Part shown: in pieces, positions 1 to 5,670 of the stretch | Layout of the letters: the number at the start of each line of letters is the position of its first letter | Position numbering within the stretch: the stretch's first letter is position 1 | Assembly: GCA_002392625.1 (NCBI GenBank) | Contig: DGHJ01000005.1 | Location: forward strand, 1 to 6,998 | Direction: 5' to 3' | From: Oscillospiraceae bacterium UBA3851 | Lineage (GTDB): Bacteria; Bacillota; Clostridia; Oscillospirales; Oscillospiraceae | DNA: 6,998 nucleotides | Notes under the pieces: model-generated | The model's database searches: none | Seen by the model: only the letters and a program-made list of their open reading frames with translations | What the model was told of the DNA's origin: nothing | Program-made: the position numbers and the translations under genes

Positions 1-643
1 CGCCCACGGAGGTCATGGCGCAGGTTCCGTTGGTCATGCCCAGGCCTTCCTTGCTGACCAGCGTGTCCAGCGTGGGGATGCCGGCCCTGGCCATGGCCTC
101 GGCGCCGGACATCCGCTCACCGCGGTAAATCGCCTCGCCGCGGCCCAGCATGGGCAGCGTCATATGGGCCAGAGGCGCCAGATCGCCGGAGGAGCCCAGA
201 GAGCCCTTCTCCGGCACGATGGGGGTGACGCCCTTGTTCAGCATGTCGATCAACATCTCTGCCAGCAGGGGACGAACGCCGGAGAGGCCAAGACATAAGG
301 CGTTGGCCCGCAGCAGCATCATGCCGCGCACGATCTCCTCGTCATAAGGGTCGCCTGCGGCGGTGCAGTGGCTGAGGATCAGATTGGTGGAGAGCTGATT
401 GCTCATCTCCTTGGGCACGGCCACCTTCTGAAACTCGCCGAAGCCGGTGGTGATGCCGTAGGCCACGCGGCCCTCGGCAGCGATCTTCTCCGCCAGGGCG
501 CGGGAGCGCTTCATCGCCTTTCGGGCAGTTGGGGCGAGCTGGACGGCTGCGCCGTGGCGGGCTACCGCCACGAACTGGTCCAGGGTGAGACTGATCCCGT
601 CCAGAACGACATGGTCGTGAGAAGTGGGATGAATGGTTTTCAT
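1..643 (-). CDS. hutH: Histidine/aromatic amino acid ammonia-lyase, N-terminal part (runs off the left edge)
   Basis: Only the first 214 codons are present; the family is usually about 500 residues. Members eliminate ammonia from histidine, phenylalanine or tyrosine in the cytoplasm, using a self-made MIO cofactor. Visible landmarks are YGITTGFG (Y62, the family's catalytic Tyr loop), TNLILSH (S91-H92), RANALCLGLSGVRP (113-125), the cofactor loop GSLGSSGDLAPLAHM (147-161) and GMTNGT (N205). The Ser-His pair at 91-92 is typical of histidine ammonia-lyases, where phenylalanine and tyrosine lyases carry other residues; this points to histidine giving urocanate. The cofactor tripeptide reads S151-S152-G153 instead of the usual Ala-Ser-Gly. 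The start at 643 is supported by GGAGG seven bases upstream. The gene lies 43 bases after the membrane protein on the same strand, so the two are probably cotranscribed. No hutU or hutI is visible here. Family assignment is secure; histidine specificity is inferred. Confidence 0.88.
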   Translation of the reverse strand, partial: MKTIHPTSHDHVVLDGISLTLDQFVAVARHGAAVQLAPTARKAMKRSRALAEKIAAEGRVAYGITTGFGEFQKVAVPKEMSNQLSTNLILSHCTAAGDPYDEEIVRGMMLLRANALCLGLSGVRPLLAEMLIDMLNKGVTPIVPEKGSLGSSGDLAPLAHMTLPMLGRGEAIYRGERMSGAEAMARAGIPTLDTLVSKEGLGMTNGTCAMTSVG

Positions 644-686
644 AGGAACACCTCCCAGACAGAATACTGTCAATTTAGATGCGGGA

Positions 687-1859
687 TCAGGCAAGCAGTG
701 CACTGACCAGCACGAAGAGCCAGTGGGCGCAGACCCCGGCAAACAACCCGCCTATGGTATGAGACAAGATAGCTTTAACGGTGAAGCGGCTGTAACCCAG
801 CACATCCATCATGGAGACATGGGTGCAGAGATATCCGCTCCAGCACATGCACATGGCCGTAAAAACCGCGATATCGTTTGCACCGGCCTGACCGGCACTG
901 ACCAGCGGAGAGATCAGCCCCATGGCTGCACCGGCGGAGCCGAGAGCCGTAACGGGAACGGCCAAGTCAGCGGGATGGGTAAAACCAAACAGAGGATCGA
1001 TGATGAAGTGCAGCTTGTTGGCGACAGCGGGAAGCAGACCGATCCCCTCGTATGCGCCTCCGGTATAGCCGCCTTCCGGCATGCCGCCGGTCAGCATCAT
1101 CACCAGCGTGCAGATGATGAGGATGCCGGGGATGACAGCAAGACCCAGCTCCACGCCCTTCTTGCCGCCGGCCAGGAGCGTATTGACCAGGCGGATCATG
1201 CCGCGGTCCGTGGCGGCGTGGGTCGGCACAGAGACCGCTTCTGCCGTATCGCAGGCGTCTTTGCTGCGGCCGAGGGCCCTGGCGGTGAAGTGGAGCATGA
1301 CCCGTGTGGAGAGGATGCTCCCGGCAATGGCCCCGGCTCCGCCGCACAGGACTGCTGATGTGACATGGGGGACGCTGTTTCCCAGCCCCAGGCAGAAAGA
1401 CATGACGATGAGACCCATGCCGAAGGAGGTGCCCAGGTTCGTCAGAGCCGGGATCTGGTAGTCCTTGAAGAAGCGGCGATAGCCCTTGTCGTCGGCCAGC
1501 GTCAGAATGGCGGGATTGTCGGAGAGGAACGTGGTAACGATCCCCAGAGCGGCGGCGCCGGGCATACCGTACAGAGGCTTCATCAGTGGAGAGAGAATGT
1601 GGTTGAACAGCTCGATGATGCCGTATTCCGAGAACACGGCAGATATGGCGCCTGCCAGCACGGCCAGCGCCATGATGAACAGGGCTGTGTCCATCAGCAG
1701 CCGGTATGCGGTGTTCATCATGGTATTCAGGGTGTTGGCCAGTCCCATGGGAACCACAAATACAGCCATCACCGCCAGAAAGATGACCAGTGAGAGGAAG
1801 CTTTTTGTCAGCCGTTTTTTCAAGGGAACAGCGGCGCTTTTTTGCTGTGTTGTCTCCAT
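687..1859 (-). CDS. Multi-pass membrane protein with nucleoside-recognition/Gate-type segments, putative transporter
   Basis: A 390-residue hydrophobic protein with about nine likely membrane spans (roughly 20-39, 55-77, 100-118, 140-160, 165-186, 236-257, 298-320, 328-348, 363-388). Two similar Gate-like regions are visible. The first, about 70-160, carries FLSDNPAILTLADDKGYRRF and a Gly-rich TNLGTSFGMGL helix. The second, about 285-375, carries PLFGFTHPADLAVPVTALGS and a Gly-rich GGLFAG near the end. This resembles the nucleoside-recognition (Gate) family, including YjiH-like proteins, whose substrates are mostly unproven. I chose the start at 1859 because AAAGGAGG lies just upstream; an in-frame ATG at 1937 would add 26 polar residues, has no such site, and falls at the predicted transcription start. 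It precedes the ammonia-lyase gene in the same orientation, so import of that enzyme's substrate, perhaps histidine or a peptide, is the natural guess. Substrate and direction are not shown by the sequence. Confidence 0.8.
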   Translation of the reverse strand: METTQQKSAAVPLKKRLTKSFLSLVIFLAVMAVFVVPMGLANTLNTMMNTAYRLLMDTALFIMALAVLAGAISAVFSEYGIIELFNHILSPLMKPLYGMPGAAALGIVTTFLSDNPAILTLADDKGYRRFFKDYQIPALTNLGTSFGMGLIVMSFCLGLGNSVPHVTSAVLCGGAGAIAGSILSTRVMLHFTARALGRSKDACDTAEAVSVPTHAATDRGMIRLVNTLLAGGKKGVELGLAVIPGILIICTLVMMLTGGMPEGGYTGGAYEGIGLLPAVANKLHFIIDPLFGFTHPADLAVPVTALGSAGAAMGLISPLVSAGQAGANDIAVFTAMCMCWSGYLCTHVSMMDVLGYSRFTVKAILSHTIGGLFAGVCAHWLFVLVSALLA

Positions 1860-1942
1860 AGGCGCCCCTCCTTTTCGGAAAGCATGATGGGACCGCGCCT
1901 CTGCGGGCAGATCGACAGTCCTGCTTATAATTTGCAAAATAT

Positions 1943-1971
1943 ATTATAAATATTATAAAATAAAAAGTCAA
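1943..1971 (-). promoter_or_regulatory. Sigma-A-type promoter for the membrane protein/ammonia-lyase operon
   Basis: Read on the minus strand, TTGACT (1971-1966) is followed after exactly 17 bases by a perfect TATAAT (1948-1943). Transcription would begin near 1936, leaving a leader of about 75 bases before the ATG at 1859. The spacer contains an AT-rich box (TATTATAAAATA, 1951-1962 on the plus strand) resembling the palindromes at the other promoters of this locus, so a bound repressor would block polymerase. In the leader a 6-base AGGCGC/GCGCCT pair (plus-strand 1895-1900 and 1860-1865) could bracket the ribosome binding site, but it is short. Confidence 0.72.
1945..1962. promoter_or_regulatory. 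Operator-like AT box inside the promoter spacer
   Basis: TTATAAATATTATAA (1945-1959) is an imperfect inverted repeat. It continues into TATTATAAAATA (1951-1962), which matches the 14-bp palindrome found at 2054 and 5270 apart from two missing bases. It overlaps the -10 element and spacer of the minus-strand promoter. In DNA this AT-rich such similarity can arise by chance, so the call rests mainly on its position and on the better copies elsewhere. Confidence 0.4.
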
Positions 1972-1998
1972 GAAGAGAAAAAGATGAAAAATAACTCT

Positions 1999-2026
1999 TT
2001 AACAAAAGCAAATATGGTGATATAAT
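1999..2026 (+). promoter_or_regulatory. Promoter of the M29 aminopeptidase gene, extended -10
   Basis: TTAACA (1999-2004, five of six consensus bases) is separated by 16 bases from a perfect TATAAT (2021-2026). The triplet TGA before it supplies an extended -10 TGn. The start point should fall near 2033. This promoter lies back to back with the minus-strand one: the two -35 elements are 27 bases apart, so a single regulator could control both directions. Confidence 0.72.
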
Positions 2027-2033
2027 CAAATTG

Positions 2034-2067
2034 ATTTTATAATATTATATTGATATTTTATAAAATA
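2034..2067. promoter_or_regulatory. Double-palindrome operator candidate in the M29 gene leader
   Basis: Two perfect palindromes lie close together just after the predicted transcription start: TATAATATTATA (2038-2049) and TATTTTATAAAATA (2054-2067). The second ends where the ribosome binding site AGGAGG (2068-2073) begins. The whole 34-base stretch resembles 5251-5283, upstream of the M24 pair: by eye about 27 of 33 positions match with one single-base gap. The arrangement fits a dimeric repressor acting as a roadblock. The GntR/FCD protein encoded at 4464-5123 is the obvious candidate to bind it, but this is inference. Confidence 0.55.
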
Positions 2068-2080
2068 AGGAGGTAATCCC

Positions 2081-3304
2081 ATGCAAAAGACAAAGCTGAA
2101 ACAGTATGCCCGTCTGGTGGCTGAGGTGGGGGCCAATGTGCAGCCGGGACAGGAGGTGTTCATCGGCGCCGATCTGGACCAGCCTGCGTTCGTGGCGATG
2201 CTGGTGGAGGCCTGCTACCGGCGCAAGGCGAAAAAGGTGGTGGTGGAGTGGAGCTACCAGCCCCTGCAGAAGCTGCACTACCGTTATCAGGATGTGGAGA
2301 CACTGGGACAGGTGCCTGCCTATGAGGAGGCCCGCTGGGCCCACTATGCGGAGCAATTCCCCGTTCGGATCTATGTGCTCAGCGAGGACCCGGACGGTCT
2401 GAAGGGGATCGACCAGCGGAAGATGGCCCTGGCCCAGCAGGCGCGTTATCCTGTGCTGAAGCCCTATAAGGATCGCCTGGAAAACAAATACCAGTGGTGC
2501 ATCGTAGCGGTACCGGGAGAGAAGTGGGCCAAGAAGCTCTTCCCGCACCTGCGTGTCCACCAGGCGGTAGAGAAGATGTGGGAGACGATCCTGGGTATCT
2601 GCCGGGTATGGGACGACCCGGTGGAGGAGTGGGACCGGCACAACAGGTCGCTGAAGGACCACTGCGCGGTGCTGAATTCCCTCCAGATCGAAAAGCTCCA
2701 CTACACCTCCGCCAACGGGACGGACTTCACCGTGGGCATGATCCCCCAGGCTCGGTTCTGCGGCGGCAGCGAGACCACCTTGGGCGGCGTTACCTTCAAC
2801 CCCAATATGCCCACGGAGGAATGCTTCATCTCCCCCATGCGGGGCCAGGCCGAGGGCATCGTCTACGGGACAAAGCCCCTTTGCTACCACGGACAGCTGG
2901 TGGAGGGCTTCTGGATCCGGTTCCACGAGGGCAGGGCGGTGGAATGGCATGCAGATCAGAATGAGAGCCTGCTGACGGAGATTATCCGGATGGATGAGGG
3001 CAGCGCCTATCTGGGAGAGTGCGCGCTGGTGCCCTATGAAAGCCCGATCTGCAAGAGCGGTCTGATTTTCTACAACACCCTCTTTGATGAGAACGCCGTC
3101 TGCCACCTGGCGCTGGGGCAGGGCTTCGCGGATACCATCGAGGATTTCCACAACAGGACGCTGGAGGAGTGCCGCGCCCTGGGCGTCAACGAATCCATGG
3201 TCCATGAGGACTTTATGATCGGCAGTCCGGACCTGCAGATCGACGCCATTTGCGCCGGCGGCCAGGTCGTTCCCGTGTTCCGCAACGGCACCTGGGCGTT
3301 TTGA
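2081..3304 (+). CDS. M29 family metallo-aminopeptidase (AmpS/PepS/AmpT type)
   Basis: A 407-residue cytoplasmic enzyme, a full family length, that would release N-terminal amino acids from peptides using a two-metal centre. The N-terminal domain (about 1-180) has the typical opening KLKQYARLVAEVGANVQPGQ. The catalytic C-terminal domain carries NMPTEECF (E247), YLGECALVP (E313), CHLALGQGF (H342) and MVHEDFMIGS (H375, D377). These steps of 66, 29, 33 and 2 residues closely match those of the ligands I recall for Thermus AmpT (E250, E316, H345, H376, D378), so the active site looks complete. AGGAGGT sits seven bases before the ATG. It is a single-gene unit with its own promoter and a downstream terminator, convergent with the M24 gene. 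Residue preference cannot be read from the sequence. Confidence 0.93.
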   Translation: MQKTKLKQYARLVAEVGANVQPGQEVFIGADLDQPAFVAMLVEACYRRKAKKVVVEWSYQPLQKLHYRYQDVETLGQVPAYEEARWAHYAEQFPVRIYVLSEDPDGLKGIDQRKMALAQQARYPVLKPYKDRLENKYQWCIVAVPGEKWAKKLFPHLRVHQAVEKMWETILGICRVWDDPVEEWDRHNRSLKDHCAVLNSLQIEKLHYTSANGTDFTVGMIPQARFCGGSETTLGGVTFNPNMPTEECFISPMRGQAEGIVYGTKPLCYHGQLVEGFWIRFHEGRAVEWHADQNESLLTEIIRMDEGSAYLGECALVPYESPICKSGLIFYNTLFDENAVCHLALGQGFADTIEDFHNRTLEECRALGVNESMVHEDFMIGSPDLQIDAICAGGQVVPVFRNGTWAF

Positions 3305-3325
3305 ATTTGAGATGAGTTTGAGATA

Positions 3326-3358
3326 GAAAAAGAGACCGCCGGGGCGGTCTCTTTTTTC
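3326..3358. terminator. Bidirectional rho-independent terminator between convergent genes
   Basis: AGAGACCGCC and GGCGGTCTCT form a GC-rich inverted repeat (3331-3352), with AAAA before it and TTTTTT after it. The A-run on one side and T-run on the other let the hairpin work in both directions. It would end the M29 transcript from the left and the GntR/M24 transcript from the right. The realistic loop is six bases (CCGGGG) on an 8-bp stem. Confidence 0.92.
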
Positions 3359-3374
3359 TGTCTTCTCTGATGGG

Positions 3375-4451
3375 TCATCTCACGATCTGCAGGTCCTTTG
3401 GATACCGGGTCAAAACCTCGCAGCCGGTCTCTGTCACCAGGACCAGATCCTCAATGCGGACCCCCACATCGCCCGGCAGGTAGATTCCCGGCTCAATGGA
3501 GAATACCATGCCCGGCTGGGCGATAAGATCGCAGTTGGAGCTGACGTCCGGCGGCTCGTGGACCATGGTTCCGATCCCGTGGCCGGTGCGGGTGATGAAG
3601 GCGTCTCCGTAACCGGCGTCCACGATCACCTGGCGCACGGCACCGTCGATCTCACTCATCTTCACACCGGGCTTCACGAAGTCGATGCCCGCCTGCTGGG
3701 CGGCCTTCACGATCTCGTAGACGTGGCGGTGATGCTCGGAGACGGTCTGGTAAAAGACGGTGCGGGTCATATCGCACCAGTAGCCGTTGATGGGGCAGAA
3801 CTGGTCGATCAGCACGGCGTCACCGGGACGAAGCCGTGTCTCATCGGAATAGTGGTGGGGCTCGGCGGCGTTGGCGCCGTAGCAGACGATCTGGTATTGT
3901 CCCACCTGTTCTCCGCCGTTTTCCACGAAAAAGTCGTCGATCATATGGGACAGCTCGATCTCCGGACGCTCCGGGCTGATATGCTCGATGGCAAAGGCGA
4001 TGGTTTTGTCGTTGACCCGGCCCGCCGCCCGCAGGAGCTCCAGCTCAGCGCTGTCCTTCCGGGCGCGGGCCATATCCACCGGGTCTGAGCCCAGAACGGG
4101 CGTGACGTCGCCGCGTTTTTGCAGCACGGGGAGCGCGTGGCGGCAAGGCCACTCCTTGTCAAAGCCCACCGTGCCGGGATCCAGCTCGTCGGCGATCATA
4201 GCGTAGACGTCCTGCCCGTCACGATATTCGTGGAGGGTGATGCCCTCCATAGGTTGGAAGCAGAAGAGCTTATTCATAAACGCGTGGATCTCGCCGCTGT
4301 CCTTGATGAGCAGGGCGCTGCAGCGCTCCATGGGCTCGATCTTACGCCCCAAAAGATAGTACATGGCGTTGTCATCTGACACGATGATCTGTTTGAGGCC
4401 GCAGACCTTCATGTTGGCGATCACGGTTTCCAGCCGTTGGCGATTCAGCAT
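3375..4451 (-). CDS. M24 family metallopeptidase, Xaa-Pro dipeptidase/aminopeptidase-like
   Basis: A 358-residue pita-bread-fold enzyme, the length typical of PepQ/YpdF-type proteins that cleave the bond before proline in dipeptides or short peptides. The N-terminal creatinase-like domain spans about 1-130 (IIVSDDNAMYYLLG at 22-35). The catalytic domain follows, with all five usual metal ligands: D216 and D227 (eleven apart, ending GYWCDMTRT), H291 (TGHGIGTMVHEPP), E320 (SIEPGIY) and E334 (VRIEDLVLVT). H298 and the PHH pair at 198-200 match conserved substrate-pocket histidines. The active site therefore looks intact. It is the second gene of an operon with the GntR regulator, 12 bases after it. 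Its ribosome binding site GAGGAGGGA overlaps the regulator's stop codon, suggesting translational coupling. Exact substrate is open; some M24 proteins act on non-peptide amides. Confidence 0.9.
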   Translation of the reverse strand: MLNRQRLETVIANMKVCGLKQIIVSDDNAMYYLLGRKIEPMERCSALLIKDSGEIHAFMNKLFCFQPMEGITLHEYRDGQDVYAMIADELDPGTVGFDKEWPCRHALPVLQKRGDVTPVLGSDPVDMARARKDSAELELLRAAGRVNDKTIAFAIEHISPERPEIELSHMIDDFFVENGGEQVGQYQIVCYGANAAEPHHYSDETRLRPGDAVLIDQFCPINGYWCDMTRTVFYQTVSEHHRHVYEIVKAAQQAGIDFVKPGVKMSEIDGAVRQVIVDAGYGDAFITRTGHGIGTMVHEPPDVSSNCDLIAQPGMVFSIEPGIYLPGDVGVRIEDLVLVTETGCEVLTRYPKDLQIVR

Positions 4452-4463
4452 ACGTATCCCTCC

Positions 4464-5123
4464 TCAATCCCGCTTTGCCTGGTACTCAGCATAGGCCTTC
4501 AGGGCGAATGCCATGTCGTACTGCAGGTGCTGGCGCATCTTGGCGGCGGCTTGGGCAAATTGTCCGGCCTTGATCATCTCAAAGATCTCCACGTGGTCCT
4601 GGTGGATCTTCCCGATGTTCTGCTCCTTATAGTACATGCAGGAGAGGACCTCCAGCTTTGCCCGGAGTCTGGCGTCGGCGACGTTGAGGTACTGGTTCTG
4701 CGCGTGGCGGTAGAATGCCACGTGGAACCCCTCGGAATAGTCCTTCCAACGGGCGTAGTCCGACTTTGCCAGCGCGTCGTTGCTGCCGTCAATGATCTCC
4801 TGCAGATCCAGGATCAGCGGCATCTGATTGAAGGAATTGGCGCAGAACTGGATGGCCATGGAGTCCAGCTCCGCGGCGAACTGATACAGCTCCCGGATAT
4901 CGGTCTCCGTGAATTCGGTCACCACCACGCCGCAGTTGGAGTAGTAGGTCACCAGCCCGTTTTCGGACAGGCGCATCAGCGCCTCCCGGATGGGCGTATG
5001 GCTGACGTTGAAACGCTCCTTCAGCATTTTCAGGGTCAGCTTCTCGCCGCAGCGCAGACGCTGTTCCGTAATATCGTGGTACAGCTCGTCATAGATCTGG
5101 CCGGATAAGGTAGAACTTGCCAT
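4464..5123 (-). CDS. GntR family transcriptional regulator, FadR/FCD subfamily
   Basis: A 219-residue cytoplasmic DNA-binding protein of full FCD-subfamily length. Residues about 1-75 form the winged helix-turn-helix, with the hallmark ERFNVSHTPIREALMRLSENG (recognition helix VSHTPIREAL). Residues about 85-215 form the helical FCD effector domain, with GFHVAFYRHAQN, QDHVEIFEMIKAGQ and MRQHL. The histidines in these three segments are the usual metal/effector ligands of FCD proteins, which commonly bind carboxylic acids or amino-acid-derived acids. GGGAGG lies six bases before the ATG. It heads an operon with the M24 dipeptidase-type gene and faces the M24 pair across an AT-rich region, so local control and autoregulation are likely. 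A palindrome overlaps its own promoter. The effector is unknown; an amino acid, peptide or lyase product would fit the neighbours. Confidence 0.93.
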   Translation of the reverse strand: MASSTLSGQIYDELYHDITEQRLRCGEKLTLKMLKERFNVSHTPIREALMRLSENGLVTYYSNCGVVVTEFTETDIRELYQFAAELDSMAIQFCANSFNQMPLILDLQEIIDGSNDALAKSDYARWKDYSEGFHVAFYRHAQNQYLNVADARLRAKLEVLSCMYYKEQNIGKIHQDHVEIFEMIKAGQFAQAAAKMRQHLQYDMAFALKAYAEYQAKRD

Positions 5124-5139
5124 GGAATACCTCCCTGTT

Positions 5140-5179
5140 TATATAATTGATTATATACCATTATATAGAATGCTGTAAA
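5140..5179 (-). promoter_or_regulatory. Promoter of the gntR-M24 operon with overlapping palindrome
   Basis: On the minus strand TTTACA (5179-5174, five of six consensus bases) is followed after 18 bases by TATAAT (5155-5150). An 8-bp inverted repeat, TATATAAT-TG-ATTATATA (5140-5157), covers this -10 element and the start region, as expected for autorepression. A second TATAAT (5165-5160) with a weaker TTGCTT -35 offers an alternative promoter. Confidence 0.62.
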
Positions 5180-5250
5180 GAAAAGCAAATATTTTATGAA
5201 ATCTATCCGGTGAGAAAAATGCAAGTTAAAAATGCCGCCAATTCAGTCAG

Positions 5251-5283
5251 ATTTTGTAATATAGTAATCTATTTTATAAAATA
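5251..5283. promoter_or_regulatory. Operator candidate upstream of the M24 remnant/paralogue pair
   Basis: The stretch ends in the perfect 14-bp palindrome TATTTTATAAAATA (5270-5283), identical to the one at 2054-2067. The sequence before it (ATTTTGTAATATAGTAATCT) also resembles the matching part of the M29 leader. It ends one base before the -35 element of the plus-strand promoter. Here it would act upstream of polymerase, while at the M29 gene it lies downstream of the start, so the regulatory outcome could differ. Confidence 0.55.
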
Positions 5284-5284
5284 C

Positions 5285-5314
5285 TGGACAGGAGACGGGA
5301 TCAGAGTGTATAAT
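5285..5314 (+). promoter_or_regulatory. Promoter of the M24 remnant/paralogue transcript
   Basis: TGGACA (5285-5290, five of six consensus bases), an 18-base spacer and a perfect TATAAT (5309-5314). The start point would be near 5321, giving a short leader that begins about at the ribosome binding site AAAGGGGG (5322-5329). A working promoter in front of the truncated gene means that the remnant and the full-length gene behind it are probably cotranscribed. Confidence 0.68.
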
Positions 5315-5336
5315 ACCAGAAAAAGGGGGTATGCGG

Positions 5337-5657
5337 ATGGAACGAAAGTTTTTCGTGGGGAACCGCCAACGGCTGCAGCAGATGGCGCTTTTGGAGGGCG
5401 GCAGGACGGTGGAGGACTACCGCTGGCATACCATCAGCCAACATCCGGGCCTTGACACTCACGACGATAACGACTACGGTATGCCCATTGCGCCCGGCAT
5501 GGTCTTTACCATGGAGGTGGGCGTGTACGTGGAGGACTGGGGAGAAGGCGTACGGGTGGAGGACAACATCCTCGTTACGGAAGACGGCTGCAAGAACCTG
5601 TCGATCCATATTCCCGGAGAGATCCATGAGATAGAGGCCGTGATGGCACAAGCATGA
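5337..5657 (+). pseudogene. M24 aminopeptidase P remnant with large in-frame internal deletion
   Basis: This 106-residue frame joins an aminopeptidase P amino-terminus (MERKFFVGNRQRL, like FYVQNRQEL of the next gene) directly to the last part of the catalytic domain. From about residue 28 it reads EDYRWHTISQHPGLDTHD, then PGMVFTMEVGVYVEDWG, VRVEDNILVT and DGCKNL, as in the end of full-length proteins. About 300 residues are absent, including the substrate-binding part and both metal-binding Asp residues. The metal-ligand His of the usual SHxxGLDTHD motif is Gln (Q35), while H31, H42, E60 and E75 remain. It cannot be an active peptidase. Yet the frame is open and a promoter and a ribosome binding site seven bases before the ATG are present. 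I start at 5337; an in-frame ATG at 5331 is too close to that site. It is most likely decaying, but retention as a small protein or leader for the next gene is possible. Confidence 0.82.
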
Positions 5658-5670
5658 TAGGAGGAGAACG

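Noticed and set aside
633..1358. Plus-strand open frame overlapping the membrane protein gene
   Set aside because: Its translation is low-complexity (Gly, His, Gln, Asp rich) and antisense to a coherent multi-pass membrane protein; it starts inside the lyase gene.
1860..1900. Possible riboswitch or attenuator in the membrane protein leader
   Set aside because: Only a 6-bp AGGCGC/GCGCCT pairing with a 29-base loop is visible, with no terminator-like hairpin or known aptamer pattern in about 75 bases.
1860..1937. Upstream in-frame ATG for the membrane protein
   Set aside because: It would start at the predicted transcription start without a ribosome binding site; the ATG at 1859 has AAAGGAGG at good spacing.
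967..1971. Minus-strand open frame in another register of the membrane protein gene
   Set aside because: The Arg/His/Gly-rich translation overlaps the true frame, and its start falls at the -35 element of the predicted promoter.
2045..3205. Long open frame (386 codons) on the minus strand opposite the M29 gene
   Set aside because: It lies antisense to a gene with a complete metal site. It has no recognisable domain or good ribosome binding site, and its composition is what GC-biased codon use produces on the opposite strand.
5331..5336. ATG at 5331 as start of the M24 remnant
   Set aside because: It lies only one base after the GGGGG of the ribosome binding site; the ATG at 5337 has seven bases of spacing.
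5124..5336. CRISPR, tRNA or mobile-element remnants in the AT-rich gaps
   Set aside because: No regularly spaced repeats, cloverleaf pattern, terminal inverted repeats or transposase fragments are seen; the short palindromes fit promoter-associated operators better.
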